DNA of 64,000 nucleotides from JAAYUK01 sp964392915 (lineage in GTDB: Bacteria > Nitrospirota > Thermodesulfovibrionia > Thermodesulfovibrionales > Dissulfurispiraceae), in assembly GCA_964392915.1 (NCBI GenBank), contig CAYMRS010000009.1, positions 4,876 through 68,875 on the forward strand. The letters are read 5' to 3'. Both the position numbers and the translations under genes were made by a program. Below the pieces are notes generated by a model that worked only from the letters and a program-made list of their open reading frames with translations, was not told the DNA's origin and did no database searches. Below, in pieces: positions 49,315 to 59,481 of this stretch. Position 1 is the stretch's first letter. The number at the start of each line of letters is the position of its first letter.

Positions 49315-50126
49315 ACAAATGAATGCACACTTTTCAGCAGAAAGTTAACTCCAAAAAAAGTAAAGAGTACTGCGACAAATCCGAGAATCGAGAGCATGGC
49401 GGCGCGCCTGCCGCGCCAGCCGACGACCAGCCGGATATGTAACACCGTTGCGTAGACAAACCAGGTGATCAGCGACCAGGTCTCCTTCGGATCCCACCGC
49501 CAGTATTGGCCCCAGGCATCTTCAGCCCAGAGCGCGCCGGTAATTATTGCCAGGGTCAGTAGCGGAAAGCCCAGCGATATCATGCGATAGTTGATGTCGT
49601 CAAGTACCTGAATGTTCGGCAGGCGCTGAAAAAGCCCGCCAAGCTTCCTGCGTTTGAGATAATGTTCCTGCAACAGATACATGATGCCGACACCGAATGC
49701 AACCGTAAACGCGGCATATCCGAGAAAAGCAAAGACGGTATGTATCAGGAGCCATGAACTTTGCAGCACCGGACTGAGCGGCTTGATCTGGCGCGGAAGC
49801 AGCGATGCCGCAAGCATCATAAGGAAGATAAGCGGCAGAATAAATGAGCTGAGCATGTTGATCTGGTACCGGAAATGCAGCATCAGATAGAGCAGGGCTA
49901 TGCACCAGGCAAAAAATGATGCGGATTCATGCATATTGGTAATGGGAACGTGGCCGGCGGCGAAATACCGGTAGGCAATGGCGACGGAATGGAGGAAAAA
50001 GCCGCTCGCGGTTATCCAGACGATAAGCTTCGACGCTTCCTTATGGTTGCGGACAATGTCTACAATGCCGATAATGGTGGCAGCAAAGTAACAGGTGAGG
50101 GCGAATTCAAAAAGCAGCGTTCCCAT
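49311..50126 (-). CDS. Cytochrome c biogenesis protein, CcsA/ResC (HemX-like) family
   Basis: 271 residues, about eight helices, with the tryptophan-rich heme-handling motif EDAWGQYWRWDPKETWSLITW and His in HSVAIAYRYFAAGH and TNMHESASFFAW. Start at the ATG overlapping the previous stop (TGATG). Members either handle heme for cytochrome c assembly (CcsA) or act as HemX beside hemA. The WWD motif favours CcsA/ResC. Confidence 0.88.
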   Translation of the reverse strand: MGTLLFEFALTCYFAATIIGIVDIVRNHKEASKLIVWITASGFFLHSVAIAYRYFAAGHVPITNMHESASFFAWCIALLYLMLHFRYQINMLSSFILPLIFLMMLAASLLPRQIKPLSPVLQSSWLLIHTVFAFLGYAAFTVAFGVGIMYLLQEHYLKRRKLGGLFQRLPNIQVLDDINYRMISLGFPLLTLAIITGALWAEDAWGQYWRWDPKETWSLITWFVYATVLHIRLVVGWRGRRAAMLSILGFVAVLFTFFGVNFLLKSVHSFV

Positions 50127-50890
50127 CAGAAGCACCCGAGCTCGCACTGCTTTATTTTTATCTTCAGTGCATTCGCAGCAGCGCCGACCAGCGCGTACGC
50201 AACTCCGAGTTCCTCGGCAACGGCGCGGGCGGCGGTACAGGTGATCCTGCCGTTTTCGGCGCGTTCCGTCAGCAATGCGGCAATTTTCTTTTCTGTCAGA
50301 ATATCATCCATGCGTTGTATGAGGTTGCGCAAGCCATCAGTGCCGGCTGCGGATGAAAGATCAGGCATCGCAATGCAAGAAGCTGCCGGTGATGCAACCG
50401 ATGGCTGTTCAGCAGAGGTTGATACGATAAGATCCGCCGTCCGCAATGCTTTGCGAGCCGAGGGCTTGCTTGGAGCCGCGCTGGAACTGACGATACATAT
50501 TACACCATCGGGCCGGAGAAACTCAATCGGACTGTTTCCTTCGACCACGACGATGTCGAGATCGGACAGCATGCCGAGAGCCTGCGGCATGAGTTCCTGA
50601 AGCTGTTCGGGAGGAGACTGCACCCAGAGTACCCGCTCAGCGCCTGAGGCGTAATACGCTGCTGTATCCTTCTCCGGTTGCGTGATAAGATGAGGCGCGT
50701 CAGTTATGCTCGCGTAAAAGGCGGTTTTTGTATATTTGATTGCGCCAAAGCGTTTTGGTGGTTTCAGAAAAACGAGAAGATCAGAAGAAGGATATGGCGC
50801 CAGGAGAGAACGAATGAACGCGTTACCCAGCGTGGTTTTGCCGATATTGCTCTTCTCTCCGCCAATGCACAGAATGAGCGGACGGTTCAT
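50126..50890 (-). CDS. MobB-like P-loop protein with Cys-containing C-terminal domain
   Basis: 254 residues from the ATG at 50890; a 14-residue extension is open. P-loop GGEKSNIGKTTL near the start, LDIVVVEGNSPIEFL as Walker B-like strand, like the molybdopterin-guanine dinucleotide accessory MobB fold. The last 50 residues (ITCTAARAVAEELGVAYALVGAAANALKIKIKQCELGCF) form a small helical domain with C-x5-C-type ends, seen with molybdenum-cofactor proteins in anaerobes as far as I recall. A GTPase for Mo/W cofactor handling is likely but unproven. Confidence 0.72.
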   Translation of the reverse strand: MNRPLILCIGGEKSNIGKTTLGNAFIRSLLAPYPSSDLLVFLKPPKRFGAIKYTKTAFYASITDAPHLITQPEKDTAAYYASGAERVLWVQSPPEQLQELMPQALGMLSDLDIVVVEGNSPIEFLRPDGVICIVSSSAAPSKPSARKALRTADLIVSTSAEQPSVASPAASCIAMPDLSSAAGTDGLRNLIQRMDDILTEKKIAALLTERAENGRITCTAARAVAEELGVAYALVGAAANALKIKIKQCELGCF

Positions 50891-51038
50891 GGGCTGCACG
50901 AAGCCGGGAAGGCCGGTAGTCCGGTCAAGCAAAAGTCAACAGACCAAAAGTTGTCATGAGCTTTTGAAGTGTTGCCGCCACTGCCGCGTGGCCATCCTGC
51001 CGTGCTTCCGCACAAGTCCATGCCTGTCGCACCGGGCT

Positions 51039-53354
51039 TTACGGCTGGTTCCCTGCGGCATCCGCAGCCGCGATCTCTTCCTTGTAACCGCACTCCTTGT
51101 TCAGGCACGCATGGAAACGCTGGCCACCCTTAAGCCATTTTTCGACCAGAAAGGGAGCTTTGCATTTTGGGCATTCCTGCGGCAGCGGCCGGTACCAGGT
51201 GGCATAGTTACAGTTCGGATAGTTGGCGCAGCTCCAGAACGCTTTGCCGCGCTTCGATTTCCGCTCAACGAGGTCGCCGCCGTCCTGCGGACATTTCACG
51301 CCGGTCGGAATCGGCTTGGTATTTTTGCACTCAGGATACTGAGAGCACGCCATGAATTTGCCGAAACGGCCTTTCTTGATGACCATGGGTGAGCCGCACT
51401 TTTCGCACTTCTCATCAGTCATCTCCGGCTCAGCCTGCGGCTGGCCGCCTTCGCCCTCAAGGGGCCGCGTGTTTTTGCACTTCGGGTAGCCGGAGCATGC
51501 CATGAAGCGACCATGGCGTCCCCACTTGATAAGCATAGGCTCGCCGCACTTCTCGCATTTTTCATCAGTGGGGATGTCCTGGGGTTTCACTTTGGTCGTA
51601 TCCTTGGATGCTTCGACGAGATCCTTGCTAAACGGCGTATAGAAATCCTTTACCACGCGTGTCCATTTCATTTTTGCTGTTTCGATCTCGTCCAGCTCAT
51701 TTTCCATGTTCGCGGTGAAATTGAAGTCAATCAGCTCCGGGAATTTGTCGACCAGCAGATCGTTCACAACAACTCCGAGTTCGGTCGGCGAGAAGCGGTT
51801 TTCAAGCCTCTGAACGTATTTGCGATCCTGAATTGTCGAAAGAATAGACGCATAAGTACTCGGCCGTCCGATCCCCTTTTCTTCAAGGGCTTTAACAAGC
51901 GTGGCTTCGGTGTATCGCGGAGGCGGCTGGGTGAAATGCTGCGACGGTTCGATTGCAGTATGCTGCAACGGCTCCTGTTCCATTACCGGCGGCAGCAATC
52001 CGCCCTCATCTTCCGCAATGTCATCAGCGGATTCCGTATAGAGCGCCATGAAGCCGGGAAACCGTATGACCATGCCGGTAGCGCGCAGCTCAGTACCTGC
52101 CATCGGCGTGCCCGCATCTTTCAGCCCGATTGTATAGGTCGTATGCTCGAGCTGTGCCGGAGCCATCTGGCTCGCGATGAAGCGGTTCCATATGAGCTGG
52201 TACAGGTTGAACTGGTCCTTTGAGAGATGTTTTTTGACCTTATCCGGCGATTTGTCAGGATAGGTCGGGCGGATGGCCTCATGAGCCTCCTGCGCGTTTC
52301 CGCGGCTTTTGTAGACCGGCGGTTTTTCGGGCAGATACTCCCTCCCGAACTTCTCCGTGATGAGCTCACGCGCCCACTGCTGCGCTTCAGGGGCGATACG
52401 GAACGCATCGGTACGCATATAGGTGATAAGGCCGACCGACCCCTCCGTTCCGAGTTCTATCCCTTCGTAGAGCTGCTGGGCGGTCATCATCGTTTTTTTG
52501 GCAACAAATCTGAGCTTCCGAGCAGATTCCTGCTGAAGCGTGCTGGTGATAAACGGGGCGAATGGTGCGCGTTTCCGCATCTTCTTGTCGATGCCGGCAA
52601 CAAAGAAGTCCTTTGTGCCAAGGTCCCGGACAATACGATCGGCGTCATCGGCATTGGTGATCAGAAAGCGCTTGCCTTCCTCTGCATCACGGTCGATGAC
52701 CAGACGATCCTGATAGCGGTAGAGCCGGGCAGCGAACTGACGGGCTGCATCTTCCTTCGGATGGACCATGGTTTCGACGGTCCAGTACTCATCCTTGTTA
52801 AAAGCTTCGATTTCGCGCTCACGGTCGACGACAAGGCGGACTGCTACTGACTGGACGCGCCCTGCGCTGAGGCCCCGGCGGATCTTTTTCCAGAGAAACG
52901 GGCTGAGGGTGTATCCCACCAGGCGGTCGAGGATTCTTCGTGCCTGCTGGGCATCCACTTTATGTGAATCAATGCTTCCGGGCTTCTGGATTGCTTCCTT
53001 GACCGACTTTTCCGTAATTTCATGAAACATTACGCGGAAAATATTGTTTTTCTTCGGCTGCCGGATCTCTTCGGCGATATGATACGCTATCGCCTCGCCT
53101 TCACGGTCAGGGTCGGTAGCGATATATATGTTCTCTGCCTTCTTCGCTTCCCGTTTCAGTTCCCTGACGATCTGTTCCTTGCCGGGAATGACGACATAGG
53201 TCGGCGCGAAATTTTTTGTGACATCCACGCCGATCTCTTTCTCCGGAAGATCCTTCACATGGCCGACGGATGCCTTTACCCAGAAGTCCTTTCCGAGGAT
53301 TTTGGATATGGTTTTCGCCTTTGCCGGAGATTCAACAATTACAAGTGAACTCAT
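51039..53354 (-). CDS. topA: DNA topoisomerase I
   Basis: 771 residues from the ATG giving MSSLVIVESPAKAKTIS; an upstream open stretch of 27 codons is not conserved. Toprim domain with ATDPDREGEAIAYHI, active-site Tyr in GLITYMRTD, arch domains, then four zinc-ribbon repeats at the C-terminus (CEKCGEP.. CSGYPKC; CEKCGSP.. CSQYPEC; CPQDGGD.. CANYPNC; CPKCKAP.. CLNKEC). The third lacks the second Cys (CPQD). Relaxes negative supercoils. Confidence 0.95.
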   Translation of the reverse strand: MSSLVIVESPAKAKTISKILGKDFWVKASVGHVKDLPEKEIGVDVTKNFAPTYVVIPGKEQIVRELKREAKKAENIYIATDPDREGEAIAYHIAEEIRQPKKNNIFRVMFHEITEKSVKEAIQKPGSIDSHKVDAQQARRILDRLVGYTLSPFLWKKIRRGLSAGRVQSVAVRLVVDREREIEAFNKDEYWTVETMVHPKEDAARQFAARLYRYQDRLVIDRDAEEGKRFLITNADDADRIVRDLGTKDFFVAGIDKKMRKRAPFAPFITSTLQQESARKLRFVAKKTMMTAQQLYEGIELGTEGSVGLITYMRTDAFRIAPEAQQWARELITEKFGREYLPEKPPVYKSRGNAQEAHEAIRPTYPDKSPDKVKKHLSKDQFNLYQLIWNRFIASQMAPAQLEHTTYTIGLKDAGTPMAGTELRATGMVIRFPGFMALYTESADDIAEDEGGLLPPVMEQEPLQHTAIEPSQHFTQPPPRYTEATLVKALEEKGIGRPSTYASILSTIQDRKYVQRLENRFSPTELGVVVNDLLVDKFPELIDFNFTANMENELDEIETAKMKWTRVVKDFYTPFSKDLVEASKDTTKVKPQDIPTDEKCEKCGEPMLIKWGRHGRFMACSGYPKCKNTRPLEGEGGQPQAEPEMTDEKCEKCGSPMVIKKGRFGKFMACSQYPECKNTKPIPTGVKCPQDGGDLVERKSKRGKAFWSCANYPNCNYATWYRPLPQECPKCKAPFLVEKWLKGGQRFHACLNKECGYKEEIAAADAAGNQP

Positions 53355-53373
53355 AGCCTGTCCGCTCCCTTCC

Positions 53374-53658
53374 CTAATTCCAGATAATCTGGCGGCCGCG
53401 GCCGAATGTGTACGCGTAAATGTCCTCAGACTCAAGATCGGTATCTTTCATTAATATATACGCAAGAAGCGCCCGGATGGTATCGAGCTCCGACTCATCG
53501 ATATATTTGTTGATTTCGAGCATGTTCAGTTCCTCACGGACGGTCGAGAAGTCAATGTCGATAACCTCAACTTTCCTGAGTGCGTCTTCGGAATCGTAAC
53601 CTTTCTCTATAAGTTCTTTTGCGAGCGTCCGCAAAATGTCAATAAGCCGCTGTGCCAA
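53374..53658 (-). CDS. smg: Smg-like protein (DUF494)
   Basis: 94 residues, acidic. RLIDILRTLAKELIEKGYDSEDALRKVEVIDID and the C-terminal SEDIYAYTFGRGRQIIWN. The order dprA-smg-topA is the one known for smg in other Gram-negatives, which supports the call more than the sequence alone. Function unknown. Shorter than Proteobacterial Smg (about 155). Confidence 0.75.
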   Translation of the reverse strand: MAQRLIDILRTLAKELIEKGYDSEDALRKVEVIDIDFSTVREELNMLEINKYIDESELDTIRALLAYILMKDTDLESEDIYAYTFGRGRQIIWN

Positions 53659-53667
53659 TCCGTCCTC

Positions 53668-54786
53668 CTACGCTAAGGTGAATCTTTTGCCTTCAATCTG
53701 TCGTATAACGCCTTTAATCTCTAAAGAGAGGAGCATGGCGGAGAGTTGAGAAGGCGGAAACCGTGTTTCCCTCGCAATAAGGTCAATATGCTTCGGCTCG
53801 TCGCCGAGTACGTTACATATTGCACCTTCTTCCGGGGTAATATCAAGTCGGGGAGGTGCCGAAGCACGGTCCGCCGCGGACGATTTTATCATTCCCCGCA
53901 GTTTCGGAGCCAGTTCTTCAAGAATATCGTCTACCCGCAGGACAAGCCGTGCGCCTTTCTGAATGAGCATGTTGCAACCGGCTGCATTGGGGTTAGTAAT
54001 GTTGCCGGGAACCGCAAAAACATCTTTCCCCTGTTCAAGCGCATATTCGGCGGTAATAAGCGAGCCGCTGTTCTCAGCCGCTTCCACAACGAGAATCGCA
54101 AGCGAAAGGCCGCTTATAATCCGGTTGCGGCGCGGAAAGTTCTCTTTATTGGGAGGGGTGCCGACCGGAAACTCACTGACAACACAGCCGTTTTGGCTGA
54201 GCTCCTGAAAGAGAGACTTGTTTTCAGGGGGATACGGACGATCGATGCCGCAGCCGAGCACCGCGATGCTTCTGCCGCCCGCTGCCAGCGCTCCCTTATG
54301 AGCCGTCGTATCAATGCCGCGAGCCATGCCGCTGATAACAGTGATGCCGCGCTCGGCAAGTCCGGCTGCCATCATATGGGCGACTTTTCTGCCGTACTCG
54401 GTCATATGGCGGGAGCCGACAATGGCGACCGAATAGGCGTCTTCCGGCGTGATAGCTCCCTTCAGATACAGGAGGATGGGGGCATCATCGAAATCGCGCA
54501 GCGCAGCCGGATAGGAGGGGTCAGTATACGGAACGACATTGACTCGCAATGCGTCGATTGCGGAGCGCTCACGTTCGACCCGGTCCCATCCATCAAAAGC
54601 TGCTATCTTTTGCGCGCGCGCCTCGCCGATATCCGGAATTTCAGCAAGTCGGCGGAGCGGCGAGGAAAAGATTTTTCCGGGTGAGCCGAGCCCCGATATG
54701 AGCTTTCTCACGGTAACCGGGCCGACATCTTTGGTGAAATTCAGAGCCAGCCAGTATGAAAGCTCGTCACGATGCGATGCGTTCAT
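53668..54786 (-). CDS. dprA: DNA processing protein DprA/Smf
   Basis: 372 residues. N-terminal helix-hairpin-helix region (LGSPGKIFSSPLRRLAEIPDIGEARAQKI), central Rossmann-like DprA domain (VGSRHMTEYGRKVAHMMA, SGMARGIDTTAHKGALAAGGRSIAVLGCGIDRPYP, ENFPRRNRIISGLS), C-terminal winged helix. Binds incoming single-stranded DNA and loads RecA in natural transformation. Confidence 0.94.
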   Translation of the reverse strand: MNASHRDELSYWLALNFTKDVGPVTVRKLISGLGSPGKIFSSPLRRLAEIPDIGEARAQKIAAFDGWDRVERERSAIDALRVNVVPYTDPSYPAALRDFDDAPILLYLKGAITPEDAYSVAIVGSRHMTEYGRKVAHMMAAGLAERGITVISGMARGIDTTAHKGALAAGGRSIAVLGCGIDRPYPPENKSLFQELSQNGCVVSEFPVGTPPNKENFPRRNRIISGLSLAILVVEAAENSGSLITAEYALEQGKDVFAVPGNITNPNAAGCNMLIQKGARLVLRVDDILEELAPKLRGMIKSSAADRASAPPRLDITPEEGAICNVLGDEPKHIDLIARETRFPPSQLSAMLLSLEIKGVIRQIEGKRFTLA

Positions 54787-54807
54787 TTCTGCCTGGCAGA
54801 AACCGAA

Positions 54808-56001
54808 CTAACCGCGGAGCAGTTTCTGAACACGGAGACGCAGGGCGTTGAGCTTGATAAAGCCCTCGGCATCCTTCTGGTTGTATATGTTCTCAGCTTC
54901 AAATGTCGCCAGTTCCGGATGATAGAGCGATTGCGCCGATTTCCGGCCGACGACGAGGCAGTTGCCCTTATAGAGCTTCAGGCGCGCTGTGCCGGAGACG
55001 TTCTTCTGCATGTGGTCTATCATGGTCTGGAGCATTTGGCGTTCCGGGGCAAACCAGAAGCCGTAGTAAACGAGCTCGGCATATTTTGGAATGAGAGAGT
55101 CACGCAGATGCGCGACTTCGCGATCCAGAGTCAGTGACTCCACGGCGCGGTGCGCAATATGCAGAACCGTGCCGGCAGGGGTCTCATACACGCCGCGGGA
55201 TTTCATGCCGACGAAGCGGTTTTCGACAAGGTCAACGCGGCCGATGCCGTTTTCTCCCGCAATGGCGTTCAGCGTCTTCATGAGCTCAAAAGGGGTCATG
55301 TGTTTTCCGTCGATGGCAACCGGATCGCCGTTTTCGTATTCGATCTCGACATAACGCGGTTTGTCGGGTGCTTTTTCGGGCGGGACCATCATGGTATACA
55401 TATCTTCGGTCGGCTCAAGCCAGGGATCTTCAAGGATACCGCCCTCATAGCTTATGTGCAGAACATTGCGGTCGGTGCTGTAGGGCTTATCCTTGGTCGC
55501 CTTTACCGGAATGCCGTGCTTCCCGGCGTATTCGATGAGAGACTGGCGGGAGGTGAACTCCCACTCGCGCCACGGGCAGATGGCTTTGATGTCGGGTTTC
55601 AGCGCATAATAGGTAAGCTCGAAACGGACCTGATCGTTGCCTTTTCCGGTCGAGCCGTGAGCAACAGCGTTCGCATTTTCCTTGATGGCGATGTCGATCT
55701 GTTTTTTTGCAATCAGCGGACGGGCAATCGAGGTGCCGAGCAGATACACCCCTTCGTACAGAGCGTTGGCGCGAAACATCGGGAAAATATAGTCCTTGAC
55801 GAACTCTTCCCGCACATCCTCCACATATGCTTTTATTGCTCCGGTGTTGAGTGCTTTCTGATCGACGCCGGAAAGATCCTCTTCCTGCCCGAGATCTGCG
55901 CAAAAAGCGATTACCTCTGCATCATACTTTTCGATAAGCCATTTAATCGCAACCGACGTGTCGAGTCCGCCGGAATACGCGAGGACTATTTTATTTTTCA
56001 T
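54808..56001 (-). CDS. argG: Argininosuccinate synthase
   Basis: 397 residues. ATP-pyrophosphatase P-loop AYSGGLDTSVAIKWL at 9-23, AHGSTGKGNDQVRFEL, and the citrulline/aspartate sites with a full-length C-terminal domain. Joins citrulline and aspartate in arginine synthesis. Divergent from panC; the 138-base gap holds both promoters. Confidence 0.96.
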   Translation of the reverse strand: MKNKIVLAYSGGLDTSVAIKWLIEKYDAEVIAFCADLGQEEDLSGVDQKALNTGAIKAYVEDVREEFVKDYIFPMFRANALYEGVYLLGTSIARPLIAKKQIDIAIKENANAVAHGSTGKGNDQVRFELTYYALKPDIKAICPWREWEFTSRQSLIEYAGKHGIPVKATKDKPYSTDRNVLHISYEGGILEDPWLEPTEDMYTMMVPPEKAPDKPRYVEIEYENGDPVAIDGKHMTPFELMKTLNAIAGENGIGRVDLVENRFVGMKSRGVYETPAGTVLHIAHRAVESLTLDREVAHLRDSLIPKYAELVYYGFWFAPERQMLQTMIDHMQKNVSGTARLKLYKGNCLVVGRKSAQSLYHPELATFEAENIYNQKDAEGFIKLNALRLRVQKLLRG

Positions 56002-56139
56002 GAGAAAACCTCCTTTAATTTCAAAAGAAACTGCTGACTTGAAAGTATAACATTAGCAGAAAGGAATAGAGCTTGTGAAGGTATGGTGATAGGAATAGTC
56101 CGCGCGGAAAACGCTGAATTCATCCATTCTTGACCGCCT

Positions 56140-57024
56140 ATGCAGACGTCCGCTAAAGTAATGCGTATGGAAAATATCAGAATCCCGCGCATAGTGAGAG
56201 AAACATCCCGCGTACACCGTTCAAGAGGGAAAAGCGTTGGTTTTGTGCCGACGATGGGGGCGCTTCATGAGGGACATATCAGCCTGGTAAGGCGGGCAAA
56301 GAGCGAGAATGACATCGTTGTTGTGAGCATATTTGTCAATCCGACGCAGTTTGGCCCGAGTGAAGACTATTTAAAATATCCCCGCAACACAGAGCAGGAC
56401 ATTGCCCTTATTGAGAAGGCAGGGGCTGATGTCGCCTTTCTGCCGCAGGCGGAGGCCATCTACCCGAGCGGATTCCTTACAAAAATTGAGGTCAGTGCTC
56501 TCTCTGAAAAGCTCTGCGGGATATTCCGGCCGGGACACTTCAGCGGTGTCGCGACGGTTGTGAACAAGTTTTTTAATATTGTTCAGCCAAACAGGGCATA
56601 TTTCGGCCAGAAGGATTTTCAGCAGACGGTCGTCCTGCGCCGCATGGTGAATGACTTGAGCATGGAGATCGAGATTATTGTCTGTCCGACGGTGCGCGAG
56701 CAGGATGGGCTTGCGATGAGCTCGCGCAACGCATATCTGGATGAAGCGGAACGAAAAGCCGCACCCGTTCTTTTCCGGGCGCTGACGCAGGCAGCCTCAG
56801 CCGTCCGGCAGGGGGAAACCAATCCGGAGTCTGTTGTGAAAAGAATGCTCGAAATGCTGACAGGAGAGCAGCTTGTGAGGGAAGTGCAGTATGCGGGCAT
56901 TTACGATATGACGACTCTTGACGCATTGAAGGAGTTTCAGAAAACAAATCTGCTTGCCATAGCTCTGAAACTCGGAAACACCCGCCTGATCGACAATATG
57001 GTCGTAGAACGGCAAAACGGCTAA
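56140..57024 (+). CDS. panC: Pantothenate synthetase
   Basis: 294 residues; joins pantoate and beta-alanine. FVPTMGALHEGHISLV carries the HxGH nucleotide motif, with VSIFVNPTQFGPSEDY, LCGIFRPGHFSGVATVVNKFFNI, YFGQKDFQQTVVLRRM and the KMSxS-like AMSSRNAYL. Start uncertain: ATG 56140, 56161 or 56167. Its stop overlaps the stop of convergent glgC (CTAA). Confidence 0.95.
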   Translation: MQTSAKVMRMENIRIPRIVRETSRVHRSRGKSVGFVPTMGALHEGHISLVRRAKSENDIVVVSIFVNPTQFGPSEDYLKYPRNTEQDIALIEKAGADVAFLPQAEAIYPSGFLTKIEVSALSEKLCGIFRPGHFSGVATVVNKFFNIVQPNRAYFGQKDFQQTVVLRRMVNDLSMEIEIIVCPTVREQDGLAMSSRNAYLDEAERKAAPVLFRALTQAASAVRQGETNPESVVKRMLEMLTGEQLVREVQYAGIYDMTTLDALKEFQKTNLLAIALKLGNTRLIDNMVVERQNG

Positions 57025-58274
57025 GAAAGCGAACTTATTACAGCTTTCGGAACGACTACAATGCCGTTTGGGCTCACATGGAAGCGCTTCTTGTCTTCTT
57101 CCAGATCATAGCCGATAACGGTTTCCGAGGGAATAAACACATTTTTGTCGATAATGGCGCGCCGGATTTTGCACCGGCGGCCGATCTCGACATTCTCCAT
57201 CAGGATGGATTCCTGCACATTTGCCCAGCTGTTGATGCGGACATTCGGGGATACAACGCAGTTCTGAATACGGCCGCCGCTGATAATGCAGCCATCACTC
57301 ACAATCGAATCGAGAGCCTGTCCAAGCCTGCCGCCTTCATATTCTTGGGCAAAAACAAACTTGACTGGCGGAGACTGTCGTTGATGGGTGCGGATGGGCC
57401 AATACTCGTCGTACAGATTCAGCTGAGGATCGACCGATACGAGATCCATGTTGGCTTCCCAATACGCGTCAATAGTGCCTACATCACGCCAGTAGCTTGC
57501 TCCCTTTTTGTTCTCGTCCCGGAAGTTATAGGCAAAAACGCGACCAGTCTTGAGCAGCTCAGGGATAATGTTTTTCCCGAAGTCATGGCTGGATGTGCTA
57601 TCGGCATCCTTTTTCAGCGAATTGATGATATCGTCGGTATTAAAAAGATAGATGCCCATTGAGGCCAGACACTGTCCTGGGTTGCCGGAAATTGTTTTCG
57701 GATAAGCCGGTTTTTCTTCGAAGCCGATAATCCTTCCGTCCTCATCAACCTGCATGACGCCAAAGGCCTTTGCGGATTCTGTGTCAACCTCAATAGAGGC
57801 TATTGTGGCGAGAGCGCTGTTTTTTAAATGGAAATCGAGCATCTCAGCATAGTCCATCTTGTAAATATGATCTCCGGAGAGTACCAGCAGGTATGGCAGA
57901 TTGATCTTTTCGATAAAAAAGATATTCTGGAAGACGGCATCGGCGGTGCCTTCGTACCAGCGTTCACCAACCTGCTGCTGTGCAGGAATGGTGTAAATGA
58001 ACTCGCCTAGCTCCGGCGAAACAAGGCGTTGCCAGCCGAGCTGGACGTGTCGATCGAGAGAGAGAGACTTGTACTGCGTGATGATCGCAATTTTCATGAT
58101 ATCGGAATTAATGCAGTTGCTGAGCGTGAAATCAACGATGCGATACTTGCCGCCGAACGGGACTGCCGGTTTTGCCCGGGGAGTGGTCAGCGGAGTGAGA
58201 CGCTCCCCTTTCCCGCCGGCGAGCACAACTGCAAGAACGTTCCGGGTCTGAGCAAGATGTCCGATGGGTGACAT
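57021..58274 (-). CDS. glgC: Glucose-1-phosphate adenylyltransferase
   Basis: 417 residues; makes ADP-glucose for glycogen. LAGGKGERLTPLTTPRAKPAVPFGGKYRIVDF at the N-terminus, LSGDHIYKMDYAEML, IGFEEKPAYPK, and a left-handed beta-helix C-terminus. Divergent from fabG. Glycogen storage genes are otherwise absent here. Confidence 0.95.
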   Translation of the reverse strand: MSPIGHLAQTRNVLAVVLAGGKGERLTPLTTPRAKPAVPFGGKYRIVDFTLSNCINSDIMKIAIITQYKSLSLDRHVQLGWQRLVSPELGEFIYTIPAQQQVGERWYEGTADAVFQNIFFIEKINLPYLLVLSGDHIYKMDYAEMLDFHLKNSALATIASIEVDTESAKAFGVMQVDEDGRIIGFEEKPAYPKTISGNPGQCLASMGIYLFNTDDIINSLKKDADSTSSHDFGKNIIPELLKTGRVFAYNFRDENKKGASYWRDVGTIDAYWEANMDLVSVDPQLNLYDEYWPIRTHQRQSPPVKFVFAQEYEGGRLGQALDSIVSDGCIISGGRIQNCVVSPNVRINSWANVQESILMENVEIGRRCKIRRAIIDKNVFIPSETVIGYDLEEDKKRFHVSPNGIVVVPKAVISSLS

Positions 58275-58427
58275 ATCATGTCACTATAACAAGAAAATTA
58301 TTAAGTGTCAATTGCTTAACATGTCTCCCCGCACGCATCTCAGGAGCATGCGACGGGGATTTTACGACTGGAAAATTGCAAGATCTGTCTGATAATATAA
58401 TCATCGACTTTTTCAAAGGGGGACTCC

Positions 58428-59162
58428 ATGAAAGGACAGACAGCACTTATCACCGGAGCAGGGCGCGGAATCGGCAAAGCAATTGCCGTAGTTCTTGCCA
58501 GAAAAGGCGTGAATATCGCGGTAGCTGACGTGAATCTCGAAATTGCGCAGGAGTCGGCGGCAGAACTTGCCGGGCTCGGCGTCAAGACCATCGCGTTGAA
58601 AGTGGATGTTTCAAACGCGGCAGATGTTGCTGCCATGTTTGCAGAAGCGGTCAAGGCGTTCGGCAGAATCGAGATCCTGGTGAATAATGCCGGCATTACC
58701 CGCGACGCGCTGCTGATGCGCATGAAAGAGGAAGACTGGGACGCTGTTCTGAATATCAACCTCAAGGGAGCGTTTCTCTGTTCGCGCGAGGCGATCAAGG
58801 TCATGGCAAAGCAGCGTTACGGCCGCATCATTAATATAGCCTCTGTTGTCGCCTTCATGGGAAACCCGGGGCAGGCGAATTATGGTGCATCGAAAGCCGG
58901 CCTTGTCGGGCTGACGAAGACGGCGGCCAAGGAATATGCAAGCCGCGGGATTACGGCAAACGCCGTAGCGCCCGGGTTTATCCAGACCGCGATGACCGAC
59001 GCATTGCCTGAGAATGTGAAGCAGGACATGATGAAGGCTATCCCCATGAGTCGTTTTGGATCCTCGGAAGATGTTGCCAATGCTGTTCTGTTCTTCGCTT
59101 CTCCGGAGAGCGGATATGTGACCGGACAGGTGATTCACGTCAACGGCGGCATGTATATGTAG
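58428..59162 (+). CDS. fabG: 3-oxoacyl-[ACP] reductase
   Basis: 244 residues, short-chain dehydrogenase of fatty acid synthesis. TGAGRGIGKAI cofactor loop, LVNNAGITRDALLMRM, Ser-Tyr-Lys set in INIASVVAFMGNPGQANYGASKAGL, and C-terminal GQVIHVNGGMYM. First of a fabG-acpP-fabF-rnc group. Confidence 0.95.
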   Translation: MKGQTALITGAGRGIGKAIAVVLARKGVNIAVADVNLEIAQESAAELAGLGVKTIALKVDVSNAADVAAMFAEAVKAFGRIEILVNNAGITRDALLMRMKEEDWDAVLNINLKGAFLCSREAIKVMAKQRYGRIINIASVVAFMGNPGQANYGASKAGLVGLTKTAAKEYASRGITANAVAPGFIQTAMTDALPENVKQDMMKAIPMSRFGSSEDVANAVLFFASPESGYVTGQVIHVNGGMYM

Positions 59163-59250
59163 CCAAGGTAGAAAAAGAGAGGGAGTTCAAGGTAAAATAT
59201 CACTTTCGCGCTCTGTTCAGGAGCCCGAACTATTACGAGGAGGTTTGAGA

Positions 59251-59481
59251 ATGGTTGAAGAAAAAGTAAAAGAGATTATTGCGAAGCAGCTCGGGGTTGA
59301 TCCGTCTGCGGTTACCCCTGAAGCCTCGTTTGTCGAAGACCTTGGCGCGGATTCGCTCGACACCGTTGAGCTTGTCATGGCATTTGAGGAGGCATTCAAC
59401 ATCGAGATTCCTGATGAGGACGCAGAGAAGATTACGAAAGTAAAAGACGCATCCGAGTATATCAAAAACAAGGTCGGATGA
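59251..59481 (+). CDS. acpP: Acyl carrier protein
   Basis: 76 acidic residues, start MVEEKVKEIIAKQLGV behind GAGGAGG, with the phosphopantetheine Ser in DLGADSLDTVEL. Carries acyl chains in fatty acid synthesis. Overlaps fabF by four bases. Confidence 0.96.
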   Translation: MVEEKVKEIIAKQLGVDPSAVTPEASFVEDLGADSLDTVELVMAFEEAFNIEIPDEDAEKITKVKDASEYIKNKVG